Source: Numida meleagris (lineage: Eukaryota; Chordata; Aves; Galliformes; Numididae). Taken from it: a DNA stretch of 64,000 nucleotides. Position numbers and translations under genes: made by a program. Under the pieces are notes generated by a model, which did not search any database, was not told where the DNA came from, and saw nothing but the letters and a program-made list of their open reading frames with translations. This document shows positions 1-12,358 of the stretch, in pieces (position 1 is the stretch's first letter; each line of letters starts with the position of its first letter). Location of the stretch: contig NC_034409.1 of assembly GCF_002078875.1 (NCBI RefSeq), positions 104,755,485 through 104,819,484 on the forward strand, given 5' to 3'.

Positions 1-2392
1 AACTATTTTTATAAATTTACAATTTACTATCCTCTAAAACGCATGGGACAACAGGAAAGAATAATTCCTTAATATCTCATTAAAATTTCTTCCTTCCATG
101 AGGCATAGAAACCTTCTTTTTCTTGTCACGAGACTGATGTGTTCATTTTTTTGAATATGGAAATCCATTGTGCATGTGCGCATTAGCCCCAGTAACGCAC
201 AGCCATTGTGCTGTGCAACCCATACTCTTCTGTTCATTGTTCTTATGTTGCTGTGCAATGTTTTTTTTTTCTCTGAGGGCTTTGTTTTCATGCAGGGAGA
301 TCCTATCAGCTATATAGAGTACAGATGTTGTCTTCCAGTGTAAGTGAAACAGCAGATATTGGTATAGTTATGAGTAATTGTAACAATACATCAGAACTGT
401 TAGCAAGAATGGGCCAAGTCATGCAGCAGAAAGCACAGCAACATTCTTGACTGTGTGAAAGGATTGATGCTGCTGTGACCCACGGCAAGCCGTCTGCTCA
501 GGCTCACTGAACACTGGTAGGCGGTGATAGAACTGAGCCCCCAGCTCGGCTGACTTCTCATGAATTTCCCTTGGGTTACCGCCAAAATGAAATTTTCTGC
601 TTCTGAAAACCAATTAGCACTATTGCCAAGAAGGGAGGTTGAAATGGAAAATGGTGAAATTTCACAGTCCTGTGGAGTGCCAAGTCAGCCAGCTATGGGG
701 CTGCACAGGAAAGCTACCAGTGGGCAGTGGCTGTCATAATGGTTGAAGGCCCAAATAAGTGTATTCTGGATCTGAAGAAATTTTATCACAAACTCTTTGG
801 CCTGAATTTTGACTGGAGAACTTCCTAGAGGACATGTTCTTCTGGAGGAACACAGATATTGCATGAGAGCATCAGTTTCCCACTGAGCATTTAGTCTTTC
901 TGTTTTGAATCTTGATGATGACCCAGAAAAGTGGAAATCAGCTGAAACCAAATGGTTTGAGGTGGGATTTGTTGCCCAAGGACAACACCTGGAAGAGAGG
1001 GCTATTCCTTCTCACCAGTTTATATCCTAGCTGAAGTGTTCAGTTTGAATGCCAGCTGGGCCACTGGTGTCATCTGTGTCTTTGGAATTTGGGAAGGAAG
1101 AGGACGCTTGAGAGATACTCTTGAAAATCCCTGAAGTGTCTGTGTATGGGAAAGATATGCAATGTGTTGGATGTAATCAGAAACAGAGATGTGAGATCTT
1201 ACCTGTAAGCTCTCAGCTCATGCTCTCAGATGTTCACCCAAAATCTAAATCCCAGTATGGAGCTAACAGATTGGTCCCAGGCTTTTCTGCTCTCTGATTT
1301 AGAGCTCTTTGCTATCAAAAGGAAAGCTGCATCACAACCAACCTCAACTCATGCTGCCACCAAAACACTCCTCAAGCTGTCAGTATTTGAAAGAACGTGT
1401 TGACAAGCCATGTTCAGCACCCAGTTTCAGTCTGCTCTTGTCAAACACAATTTTAGTTAGCTCAAGAAGATTCCAAAAACCTTTGTTTGCACGAGTCCCA
1501 GGTGAAGAGCTCTGATCTCTGATATATGCACAGAGCTGGAAGGGAGGATGTCGGAAAGTGCTTGTTTCTTTATTTTTTTTCCCCTCAGCCAAATAATCTT
1601 CACTCATGTTTGTTGATAAAGTTTTAAAAACTCAGTCTAAATCTTTTTTTCCTGCTGGCTTTAATCATTACTTGATTTCACCTCTGATCTTCATTTCATC
1701 AATATATTCACAGCTAATTTTAAGTAGTTTAAGTTGTCAAAGTCATTAAGAAAATGTTCTTGTGACAAGGAAAACAAAAATGTCATTATTCTAGTTAGAG
1801 GACTGAACCCATTTTTCTGTGATACTTTCTTATGTTTGATCTTTGTATGTCCTTTCAGAACCATGACTTGTTGCAGTACTGATCATTTTCCCCACCAAAC
1901 AGGGCTTAACCTTTCACAGAACTCCTTTGGGGTATTGCTTAAGCCCTTATACTCCATGCATACATAATAAGCTCTCAACTTTTTGTTACCAGATCTATTT
2001 CATTGTAAAAAATGGATTTTATAACATGCCATTAGAGGCCTGTGACCACAGCTGTCCTTAGCCTTGCTGTATCATCACAGCCATAGGGGTGACAGCAGTC
2101 TGGCTTGAGTTAAAGCTGGACAGACACTTGGAATAAACTTCTAAGTTGGAAAAGGTTGGACTTTTCTAGGTTTCACAGTAAGAAGAGGAAAACTTTGTCC
2201 AGCTTACTCTATGATATTTACTTAGTTATTGCTAACAGAGATGAAGAGGGAGAATAAATCTTTTGAAAACAAAACTCTTCAAGAAACATTTTCATGAAGT
2301 CAGCAAGTAGAAGGAGGTTCCTGTGTCATGATGAAGTGCTAAAGGCATTGATCCTGTGATCTCTTCTCCTGCCCTTACTCTTCCAGCAAAAG
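1..2392. other. AT-rich non-coding stretch, no gene seen
   Basis: I see no exon, repeat family or RNA gene here. Open frames are short (the longest is about 88 codons, minus strand, 685-951) and resemble no protein family I know. A short T run occurs near 259-271. The stretch ends where a CR1 3' end begins. It is consistent with intergenic or intronic DNA. Confidence 0.7.
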
Positions 2393-2702
2393 AGCAATGG
2401 AATCACAGGATGGTTTGGGTTAGAAAGGACCTCAAAGCCCACCCAACTTCAATCCCTGCCATGGGCAGGGCTGCCCCCCACCAGCTCAGGCTGCCCAGGG
2501 CCCCATCCACCCTGGCCTTGAGCGCCTCCAGGGATGGGGCACCACAGCTTCTCTGGGCAGACTGTGCTAGCGCCTCACTGCCCCTTAGGCAAGCAATTTC
2601 GCCTAACTTCTAATCTAAATCTCCCCTTTTCAGACTGTAAAAAGTCAGTCTCCCTCCTGCTTATAAGCTCCCTTCAAATACTGGAAGGTTGTAAGGAGGA
2701 GT
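2393..2702 (-). mobile_element. CR1 LINE 3' end fragment
   Basis: Read on the minus strand this is the 3' end of a CR1 retrotransposon, truncated at its 5' side. Hallmarks on the plus strand, in order, are AATCACAGGATGG, GGTTAGAAAGGACCTCAAAG, CACCAGCTCAGGCTGCCCAG, and GCCTCCAGGGATGGGGCACC, the last reversing to the 'HPSLEA' coding end. The same subfamily recurs at 39.9 kb (minus) and 47.4 kb (plus). The 5' part near 2580-2700 is diverged, with small indels. The copy is non-coding today; open frames across it are accidental. Confidence 0.9.
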
Positions 2703-5280
2703 GCTGTCTCTGCAGTACAGTTCTGTCCTTGTGGTTTGTGTAAAGTGGTTCCATGTGATTTGGAGACTGGAAACAGCATTATAAGGGAGAAGAGCAGAGC
2801 AGCTGCTGGGCTTCAGCAGCACTCCATGCTGCAGAGGCTCCTGTGGAGCAGCTGCTGGGGAGCCTGGGCAGATGCTGCCCTGCATCTGGGAAGAGCAGGC
2901 AGCACAAGGAGGTTGCTTGTTGTTCCTGGCACAGGGCATCTCTGCTTTGTCATTCACTGCCTTAATTTAACTAGCATTAACCCTTGTGCCCAATATTACA
3001 TGCCCGGACATTTACTATGGTCCAAACTTTTTGTTGTGGCAACAGGCTGAAGTGGGGAGATGCGTTATCAAAAATATCTCCTCTCAAATTAAAATCCACC
3101 TTCCTTTCCTGGTAGGAGCAAAGCATCAAAGTCTTAAAAGCTAACTTGAATGAGAGTATCTGAATGCTGGCTTTTCTATAGAATGTAATTTCTTCCAAAA
3201 ATGACACTTCAAAGAATTCAGGGGAACATTATTTGCACCTGCATGGAGCCATGCTCTAAGAGCAGCATTTATGAGTTCTTTTAGGCAATATGGTTTTCAC
3301 ACAGTGAGGTGCATATTTAGACATGTGGTAGCACACTTCTCCCCTACAAAAGAAGGGGCAAGCTATCTAGCAGAGAAATAGCTTTTATATCAATAGAAAT
3401 TTCATCTGGGCATCAAAGCTATTCCGAAAACTGTAGTTGAAGATCTCTGTTTTTTCTTTATTATTTCCTCTCAACTTATTTGAAAAGTAAAACCAACCAT
3501 TTCTGATTTACCTTCTGAACATTATGCAGTCAGTCAAAAGTTAGAGTACCAGTGTCAGCTGTCAACATGTTCACTGAGGTTGGCAGTGCCGGTTAAATAC
3601 ACAGCCGGTACAGCTATATCACCCAGAAACCTGGGAGTCTACATTGGCACTGATCTCAATTTCTGTTCTGAGAACTGCAGCACCATGGTCTTCTGTATTT
3701 TCTTAACAGATAGGGATCTTGTTACAGTTTGTGATTGGAGCTATGCAGAAGTCCCTTGCGTGAGTAATTTTTGGGCAAAAAATCAGCTCTTGTTTGGGTT
3801 ATTCTTGAAGTTTATCAAATAATTTTGAATTGTAGTGTGGCAACTTTATCATCAGAGCAATCTTCCACAAATGAATATAGGCACCCATGAAGATGTGATG
3901 ATATTATCATTGCATCAGCGTGTCCAAAATTGATAGTTTTTTGTCTGCTTTCTGTGGATCTTGTACAAAAGCCTGCCAGTCATATCAGTTTGTTAATGAG
4001 GACGGGCCTATGCAGAAGGGCAAAGGTGTGCTGACGAGGAAGAAAGCAAGATTGCAAAAGAAGCTCCAGAATCAGTCTGGCTGACCATCCATCTAACTCC
4101 TGCTTTCAGCAATCCATATCCCAATGGAGAAGAAGTCCCAAAAAGAAAGCACAACTTCCAGAAGGTATAACCAATATCCTTACACTGTGTGCCAAAACTA
4201 AGGCTGTTTTACTGTGATTCCAATCTGGGTCCGCCATTTCTGCTTCTCAGTACTGTGCACTGTGGGCACATCTGTGCAAAGGAGAGCTTCCCACACTGGG
4301 CAAGAGCCAGTGCTGCTGCAAACGACTGTGTGCATTTGAGCTATATTACTTTGACTCTCTGTGTTGTTTTAAGCAGCTATTCAGAATATTGGCATAGTTT
4401 GAGCTTTCCTCAGAGTGTTCCTGTTTTTCACAAAGGCCATATTACAAACATTAGATCTGTAATTATACACAAAATTAGATGCTGGGCATACAGCCTATCT
4501 CTAAATCAAACTGGCGTGAGTCAGGGTGGTGTTACTGGAGCAAGCTCAAAATCAAGTTACGGACCATGACTTGGCTCAAATTCTCTCCCTAGTCCACAGT
4601 CATTAGGTTTGATATATACAGGAATTTTGCAAGGACGCTTTGGAATTTCCAATTTATTCTTGATCAAAGTATCTGTAGAATGGGGCAGGAAAGTTTTGGC
4701 AATTTAGAAATAAGTTCTGTTATCACAGGGATTTCTTTAGGACCATAAATATAACTTTTCCAACTGAATTTGCTAATAATCATCTCAGGAAATTTGTGCA
4801 GCTCCATCAGTGGTCTCCTAATCATCGCCACTTATTGCAATTTGGCCCATGGCACAAAGCAGTCCCTGAGTGCACAAACTGGTTTCCTTTTGGATTAAAT
4901 TAAACCAGACAACATGTTCCAGTGTTGCTTTTAATGGACTCCAATTATTTCTACATATTCACTCCACAGGACCAGACTAAAACTAGGCTGAAGTAAATTC
5001 CCTAGAAGCATGTATCATCTGAACATGAGATACTCAACACCATTTTTTTCACTCAATAAATCCACTCTTATCAGGAAGCATGCTTGCTAATATAGATGTA
5101 GCCTTGGATTAGCAGTTTGAGAATTTAATGGAAACAGCTTGGAGAATATTTGTGTGAGACCCTCAGATTCAGCACTATCACACTGCTAGCTATGGAGCCA
5201 TATGGCTTTGGAAACCTCTTGCAATTTTGAAAACTCTCTCTAAAATCTTGAGAATTGGACTGTGAAATACAACTAGCAAA
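2703..5280. other. Non-coding stretch, no gene seen
   Basis: No recognisable repeat, RNA gene or exon. The longest open frame is about 126 codons (4189-4569, plus). It has no recognisable domain and no ordered hydrophobic or charged pattern that would support a real product. The stretch 2790-2900 is locally GC-richer with CAGCAGC/GCTGCTGG motifs, but forms no clear repeat. Confidence 0.65.
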
Positions 5281-5668
5281 TGTTCTTAGAATTTGAGTTG
5301 GAAGGGACCCTTAAAGGCCATCTGGTCCAACTCCCCTGCAGTGAGCAGGGACACCTACAGCTACATCAGGTGCTCAGAGCCGCATCCAGACTGACCTTGA
5401 CGGCCTCCAGGGACAGGGCTTCCACCACCTCTCTGGGAAACCTGTGCCAGTGCCTCACTGCCTTTATTGTAAAAAGCTTTTTCCTTATATCCAGTCAAAT
5501 TCTCCCCTCTTTCCCTCTTTTAGTTTGAAACCACTTCCCCTTGTCCTATCACAACAAACCCAGTTAAGACTCCATCCCCTTCAATATTATAGGCCTCCTT
5601 TTGATACTGAAATGCTGCTATCAAGTCTCCCCAGAGGCTTCTCTTCTCCAGGCTGAGCAGTCCTTACA
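5281..5668 (-). mobile_element. CR1 LINE 3' end fragment
   Basis: A minus-strand CR1 3' end. The plus strand shows GAGTTGGAAGGGACCCTTAA, CATCTGGTCCAACTCCCCTG, then GGCCTCCAGGGACAGGGCTT and the conserved block ending in TCTCTTCTCCAGGCTGA. Reversed, these are the C-terminal codons of CR1 ORF2 followed by its short 3' untranslated end. The tail octamers are worn away. It is truncated on the 5' side near 5668. Single-base changes throughout suggest an older insertion than the 23-kb copy. Confidence 0.92.
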
Positions 5669-8451
5669 AATGATTCTAGAATAGTGTTAGAATGGATGAG
5701 AAAAGAAGATGGGCAGAGAAGCAGGGAAAGAAAGTGGACAAAAATGAGGGAAACTGGCACATGTATCTTACAGTAACCATGCTAACCTGAAAAGAATGGT
5801 GGCAAAATGAGTACTTCTAAAGGCAAACTGCTTCACCTGTCCCCTGTTTTTGTTGGCAAATATTTCAGCTCCCTATGAGTCAAATCTAAGCATGATACTT
5901 GGTACAGAATCTCTAGGAGAAGGCAGTAAGTCAAACTCTTTCTGACATATGACTAGACATCACGTTAAGTTCTTAGACACGTAGAATTTCCTAGTTTACA
6001 AACTAAGCAAATTGGGTAAAACAGAGGGGAGTACAGACACTGAGTCCTTTACTTCATACCACACAAAGCTTCTGCATCCCTCTCATCCCATTCTAAGCTA
6101 TAGTCAAGCCTGGATGGAGACTTCTCCCAAAATGAACTGTCCAAAATAGAAGCTATTCCCAAACCAATCATATTCTCAGTGGGTACTTGCTCTGACTTAG
6201 AAGGTTAAAAAAAAAGAGAGAAAGAAAAGCTGGGTAAGTTGCATGTCAACCAAATACTCAGTGAATACCATTGCTCTACTATACTAGGCTTTTAGACTCC
6301 ATGCCCTTTGCCCTGCCTGCTATCATTCAAATGTTCTTCATGCATATGTAACAAGTCACACCTGGATTGCAGTGAATTGGGCCCTGTATGTAAAGCATAT
6401 ACAGAGAAAATTAGAAGAAATATAAAGAAATGTAGAATTTGCCCAACTGAGGTTATGGCAGCCCATAGGAATGACATAAATGTGGGATGAATGTCCAATA
6501 TGACCTCCAGAAACTCTACCCATCCTGGTTTTACCTGTTCTAGTAGGCAGATAGGTGACACTGACAGAGGCTTGAACTACATCCTCACCAGAGATGCAAA
6601 GAAACAGACAACTTTATTTTTATGTGCTGTCTCTTAACCACCATCAAGTGATCGATCAACATGCACCACTTGTGAGCAAGATTGCTTCCAATTTCCAATC
6701 TGATTTGCCATTCTCTGAGGGGTTTTCAACATTTTCATGTCAACTTTCTCAGAAATAAATCAAAACTGAATGTACACTTCTATTCAGGGGATTAGTCTTT
6801 TGTGGAAGGCTCTGTTTAATTGATGTAAGAGAATGCCAAACTAAATCTTTTTCTGTGTGATCATAAAAACATTAATTTGGCAAATATTTTATTTCAGTAA
6901 CTTATCTGCTAAATAAATTCACAGTGTAAATTTTATTTTTTTTTTAAATCTATTTTCCCACAAGTTCTGTGGTAGCTGGTTAGAGTAACTTGTACTACTG
7001 TAATTGTGCAAAGCTCAGTTGTTCATCACAGATGTGATAATGTCACAGACCTGGACCACCCCGTCAGCTTGTCAGCTTTAAAATATTACTCCTGCAATAA
7101 TGAAAAATTGCCATCTCCTCAGTATGGCTTTTTGATTTATGGGGAGCTCCTCAGAGATTGATTAGTTGTTTTGTTTTGTTACCTGGAATGAATGATGAAT
7201 ATTTAAAAAAATACTTAATGTTGGATCCAGTGCAAATGAGATAATTTTACAGTGACTTGTTTAGTTGTTTCCAGAATAATTGGACTTTATTACCTTCCCA
7301 CCATGCGTGAACTATAGGTCTCTGGAGAGGCTAAATAGCTTCAGTTGATGTTTCCTTAATATTTCAATGTAGTTCATCTGCACTGCTCGTACAGGAGCTT
7401 TTACCAGATGGTTAACCAGCCCTGTAATGACATTTCACATTTCCCGTCTATTACTCACCAATGGAAAGTTATACAATTTGATTCACTATTAGGTGTAACT
7501 TATGACTGGCTCGCTTGTGTACCTGTACTAAAGGATCATGGCCAGCAAGGTTAAATTGAAAGGGAGTTTGCTGTTACCTTGTGTGGGATCAGTACTGACG
7601 TCTGTAACGTTGAAGCAAATAATGTGCTCTCCTTTTTTATGTTTTAAGAATAAATCCTGGGAAACAAAATGGGCTTTATTGGGCTTTTCCTGAGATGGTT
7701 TGGCAAACAAGACAGCTGGATAGCTACCCAGAGAGTGATTTTTTAAAAATACATGTAGAATCCATTGTGATTGAAACATGTATAAACCTGTAATTCTGCA
7801 GATGGAGGAGCAACAAGAAATAGAAATAGTAAACCAGTGGGCAGACCCCGAATAGATGAACTTTGTTCCTGAAAAGAGTATTGTTTGTTGAATTCCTAAA
7901 TGCTAAAGCACCTTTCTTTCCCCTCGTTTGGCTTCCCTGACTTTGTTCTTTTTGTTTCAGCCACCATAGAGCAGCCTCCTGGAAACCAAGAACCACCTCA
8001 GTGAGGGTCCTGCTGGGGGGTCAGCAGGGCATCATGCACATCTCTGCTGGCTGTTTCTTCAGCTGCTGGGTGACACCCCCTGAACAGTGGCTGCTCCCAC
8101 TTCGGTGCTTTTTGGACAGAGAGGAGTAAGAGCAACACATAATCCAAACCAGTATTTGTCTACACTGTCCAGTATTCAGGCAATCTTTTTAATAGTTTAT
8201 TTTTTGCCAAACATTTTCATTATGCTGCCTGTAAAAATGAAGATTTTAGATACATATTGTCTGAGAATCTGATAACCTGTCAGTATTTCAGTTGTCACTG
8301 GAGATCTTGAGTATGGAAGAGGGTGGTGGGAAAACACTGCTTTTGAGAGCACATTCACAAAACTGTAGTTTCAAAAACAGTCTTGCCTTTGTGCTGTTAG
8401 AATTTGCACACCATGAGCTCAATTTTTTTAGTCAAACAGATTGTTTTCTGT
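5669..8451. other. Non-coding stretch; part may be conserved non-coding DNA
   Basis: No exon or repeat family is recognised. Open frames do not exceed about 90 codons. The part from about 6590 to 7500 is AT-rich, low in simple repeats, and carries many TAAT/ATTA cores and A/T-balanced text of the sort often seen in vertebrate conserved non-exonic elements. That is only an impression from reading. From 7960 to 8100 it becomes GC-richer without a recognisable element. Confidence 0.55.
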
Positions 8452-8972
8452 TCTTCACAGAACCATAGAAAGTTTTCAGTTAAAGACTATCCAGTCCCAA
8501 CTCTCTGCCATGGACGGACACCTCCCACAAGAACAAGTTGCTCAAAGGCTCATCCAACCCAGACTTGATCATTGCCAGGGTTGGGGCAATCACAGCTTTT
8601 CTGGACAGCCAGTGCCAGTGCCTCACGACTTCCATGGCGAAGAATTTCTTCCTTGTACCTAATCTCTACCTACTCTCTTTCAATTTAAAGTTATTACCCT
8701 TTGTCTGATCACTACACTCCCTGATAAAGTGTCTCTCTCTAGCTTTTCTGTAGGTCTCTTTTTAAGTACTGGAAGGATGCAATGAGGTCTCCCCGAACCT
8801 TCTCTTCTCCAAGCTGAACAACCCCAAGTTTCTCAGCCCTTATTCATAAGAGAGGTGCTCCAGCCCCCTGATTATCCTCATGCCCTTCTCTGGACCTGCT
8901 CCAGCAGGTCCACATCCTTCTTATGCTGGGATCCTCAGAGCTGAAAGCAGTAATCCAGATGGGGTCGCATGG
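8452..8972 (-). mobile_element. CR1 LINE fragment (3' part, about 520 bp)
   Basis: One of the longer minus-strand CR1 copies. From the low-coordinate side it shows CACAGAACCATAGAAAG, a worn tail, then the 'CCAGTGCCAGTGCCTCACGA' block. Next comes GAGGTCTCCCCGAACCTTCT with TCTTCTCCAAGCTGAACA, and finally CTCTGGACCTGCTCCAGCAG and a segment ending near GTAATCCAGATGGGGTC. Reversed, this is the ORF2 C-terminal third. Numerous substitutions and small indels mark it as an old copy. It is truncated at the 5' side (high coordinate). Confidence 0.92.
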
Positions 8973-10438
8973 GAATTGTTATTTTAGTTTCAGACAGCAA
9001 TCCTCAATCTTCTTCCATTTCTGACTATATCATTTCCAGTTTGACCTTGTTTTCTCATCTATGGGATCCTTCCTTTCGTTGCATTCCTACACCCACGTTT
9101 GCTCTATACCAGTCTAATATTGCCAATTGCTGTCTTTTCTATTTGACCCTCCATCCACTGGCAGCATGAAGGAAGATGCTATTGCAGCAGTCTGTAGCCT
9201 TTGATGTGTTAGTAACTGCTCTGAGGACTGTCTAGTGGAAAGGCATCTGGACTAAACCCCCGAAATCACAGAGTCCATTCTCCCACCACTACAAATAGGC
9301 ATATAACGCTTTATCTGGAAAGTACTTCTGAATACTTCTCAGAACCTTCTGGCAAACTTCAAATGTAAATAGAGGAGACCTATACCAACTTCAAGTTTTA
9401 TATTGAATCCCAAGAAAAGAATGAGGATAATAATAACTGCTCAAGACAGCGTTTCAAGTGAAAAAGCTCCCAGGATCTGAAGAAGTGGATCATGTATTGT
9501 GCTGGCAAGGAGGAAAACCTGACCAGAGTAAGCTTTTTTGCACTTTCAGGAGCTTGCCTAAGTCACTGGGTTGTCTCAAGACCTCTCCACTTTTTAGTAA
9601 CCTGATCCTACAAAAACCTTTTGTACTAACATTTCTTTCCTGTCTAATGTCTGCTTCACAGTGTATCTACTCGACATGTAGATTACACTTCTATCCAGTT
9701 TTCTCTCTTCACTCATTAAGCATCTGGCCTCTCAGAGTGTTCTTGACTTGAATCTTTGGGATCTTAGTGAACACAACTACCTGTAGGAGTATTTATGCTA
9801 AACGCATATGCTGGGAAATCATCCTGTTACAGTAGCAAGAAAATGAATGTGGGATGACTGCTGCTTATTATTTGAATTGTGCTACTTTATTGTTTCCGTC
9901 TGTGTTATCTCCGTCCCTGTTTTCTTGTGGGCGTTTTGGCCCATTTTCTTATGGTGTATACTTTTTGAATGCCTTACTGGTGCCTCTAAGTGCTGCTGAA
10001 GTCCACTAAGAAAATTGGACATGGTAGAAAGCAAAGAGAGAAGATCACATTCAAAGTTGCACCATATTATTTTGATGTCAGAAAATAAAACTGAAAGGAG
10101 AGCTTTTACTCCCTTTTTTGTTTAAAAAAAGTCATTTTTTTTTATTCATAAAAGAGGCTACTTCTTTAGATGGAAAGAATTTTTCCCCTCTCACTAGGAA
10201 TATAAATAATATGAGTAGAAGAGAACAGAGAAGCCACATTAATCATGTATGCATGGATATATTTTATTTCAAAATTATTTTCTTAAATCTAAAAAACATT
10301 CATGACTGTCTTATTCAAGTACAGTAGTTTTCATAATATAGTGGACATATATAAGTATTTATTTCTTTCCCTAGAGACTTGGGTTTAAAAACATTTTTCT
10401 TTTTAATATCCAAAATTCATGTAAGGTTTAGGATTGAC
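8973..10438. other. AT-rich non-coding stretch, no gene seen
   Basis: Nothing recognisable apart from short T runs. The longest open frame is about 97 codons (9458-9751, plus), a Leu/Ser/Cys-rich translation typical of random AT-rich avian DNA. Confidence 0.65.
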
Positions 10439-10567
10439 TTAGGCTGAAGCCATAATTCTTAAAACGCTTGTGCATATGCTTGACTTCAGGAATGTAAGTC
10501 TCATTCAGTTCAATAGAACAACTTTGTCTAAGTTACATGCTTAAAGAAGATCAAAGCCTGAGCCTAA
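10439..10567. repeat. Degraded palindromic DNA-transposon-like element (MITE-like)
   Basis: The ends are imperfect inverted repeats: TAGGCTGAAGCC on the left and GCCTGAGCCTA on the right. The centre, GTCTCATTCAGTTCAATAGAAC, is itself close to palindromic around position 10509. The arms contain CATATGCTTGACTT and AAGTTACATGCTTAAAG, which mirror each other. This layout resembles the old non-autonomous palindromic elements of bird and reptile genomes, in which GCACATGCTTAA arms flank a CCCATTGACTTCAATGGG-type centre. Family assignment is from memory and was not searched. Any original coding capacity is absent. Confidence 0.5.
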
Positions 10568-12279
10568 CTTTCCAAATAGAAGCTACAAACATTAGTTATA
10601 ATGCTCTAAGCCATGGAAAAAAAAAAAGTAAACCAACAGTCTTCTAAAAAGCAACTGTAGCTCCAAATGGGTAAAGCGGGATAAACTATAGGTGAGAGTT
10701 GGCGGTGGATCTTGTTGGTGCTGAGAGTTATTCCTGCACAGAAAGCAACTCTTGCAGAAGTATTGGGAGGCAGAGCAGGGCAATGGAAACTGAGAGAGAT
10801 GGCAGAGAATGGAAAAAAGCTGGGTGCAGTGAGCCTCCGAGTGGTTCCATCTCCTTCAAATGAGTTTTAGGTTATAAAAAGAGGTGGAGAGCCACAGCTA
10901 CACAAAACACTCCTGAATGCTATTCCTTTGCAAGTCCAACTTTGCCATGCTCATAAAAGCTTCAGCAAAGATCCCGTTGCCTCCATGGAGAAACTCTGGT
11001 AAAAATTATTTTGAACTTGAGAAAATCGCAAGGAGTTTATTGGTAGCCATCATTTGGAGACGCCCACTGTCTCAGCTGTCTTTACATGCCTTTTACAATA
11101 GCCCCAAGCAAGGCAGGATGGCTGTGGAGCTTCTGTTGCACTCTGCGGTGAGCCCAGAGGAGGTTTCCAGAGGCACAGAAGGGGATCAAGCAGACAGTCA
11201 CTGCTGGACACCCCGGTAGAGAGGCATCCTTTTCTCTTTGCGTCAGTCAGAATTTTTTCCATCTGCATTTTCCACAATGACGGCGCTGTGAGGTTATCAG
11301 AGAGTTCATGTCGCTGTTAAAGAAGTTCAGGGCTGATTTAATGGGGGTAGCACTGGAAACTTTGAAAAAAAATTAATTTCCTGTGGAAATATGGTTTGTG
11401 TCTTGGTTAAATACCAGGACCTGAACATGCTTCTGGTTTTAATAAAAATGTTTAGGGCTTGGTTTTTGTTTTTGTCAGTCAAAGAAAATTCAGCCATCTC
11501 AATTACAAAGCATCTTCTGCATGTGAGAGAGCAGATGGGACGTTTGGTTTCCCAGATGGTGTTCAGGGGGTTTGTAGTAATGAATGATCTTTTTAGCTGC
11601 TCTCCCATGGAGATATGAGCTGTACACAGAGGAGGGAAGTCCAGGCACCAGAAGCTGCTACCGTGAACAGTGCAAGGTCGGGGAATGGGGAGGTCCTCGA
11701 GATGCAGCTGGAAGGAAGAGTCGTTGGATGTGGCCAAGGAAGATGTGCAAGGACTGGAGGAAGTGAAAAAGAGAGTATCTCTAAAATGATGCAGCAGCAT
11801 GAAGAGTATTTAAGAGTAGAAGTGAGACCACACAGACCAACAGATCTTCCCTGGGATGCCAGTGACTTCCTGGCATGGTGGCACTCACTCTCTTGCAGTT
11901 GTAGTACTGTGGCCTATCTCACTAACTCTTTCCACATATGTTTCAGTCTCCGGGGAGAGACAATTATTATAATATGCACATAAAGCATAATGGTAATTAT
12001 TTGCTCTACACCATTATACTGCACACAGTGCCTTGGTATAGAAGTGGACTATATCCTAGATTGCCATTTTCTTGCAGGGATTTCTCTGGGAGGAGCATTT
12101 TGTCTGCTTTTCACACACATACAACCATTACCTCTTTTATTTAGGTGATCTGTCTACTGAATCTCTTTTTTTTCCCCCTAAAGATTGAAAATGCAATGTG
12201 AGGAGTAAAAGATTTAACTTGCTACTGGTCATGCAGTGCTGTATTCAATAGGAGTAGTGATTTCTTTGGTGTTTATTAG
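10568..12279. other. Non-coding stretch, no gene seen
   Basis: The longest open frame is about 157 codons on the minus strand (11327-11800), partly overlapped by plus-strand frames at 11391-11983. None shows a recognisable domain, and the mutual overlap suggests chance. No splice-framed exon or repeat family was identified. Confidence 0.6.
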
Positions 12280-12327
12280 AAAAAATAAAATAAAATAAAA
12301 TGAAATAAAAGAAAATAAAACAAAAAT

Positions 12328-12357
<30 letters not shown>
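12280..12357. repeat. Compound (AAAAT)n/(AAAAC)n microsatellite
   Basis: A 78-bp A-rich tract of pentamers. The left half is mostly AAAAT with G and GA interruptions; the right half is an almost pure run of AAAAC. It behaves as a simple repeat and creates a spurious Phe-rich reading frame on the minus strand. Confidence 0.95.

Positions 12358-12358
<1 letters not shown>

Noticed and set aside
2534..3050. Frames over the 2.4-kb CR1 end and beyond (69, 98 and 104 codons)
   Set aside because: Partly repeat-derived and unrelated to the CR1 coding frame; no independent support.
11327..11983. 157-codon minus and 122-codon plus overlapping frames
   Set aside because: No domain, mutual overlap and no splice or promoter context; best explained by chance.
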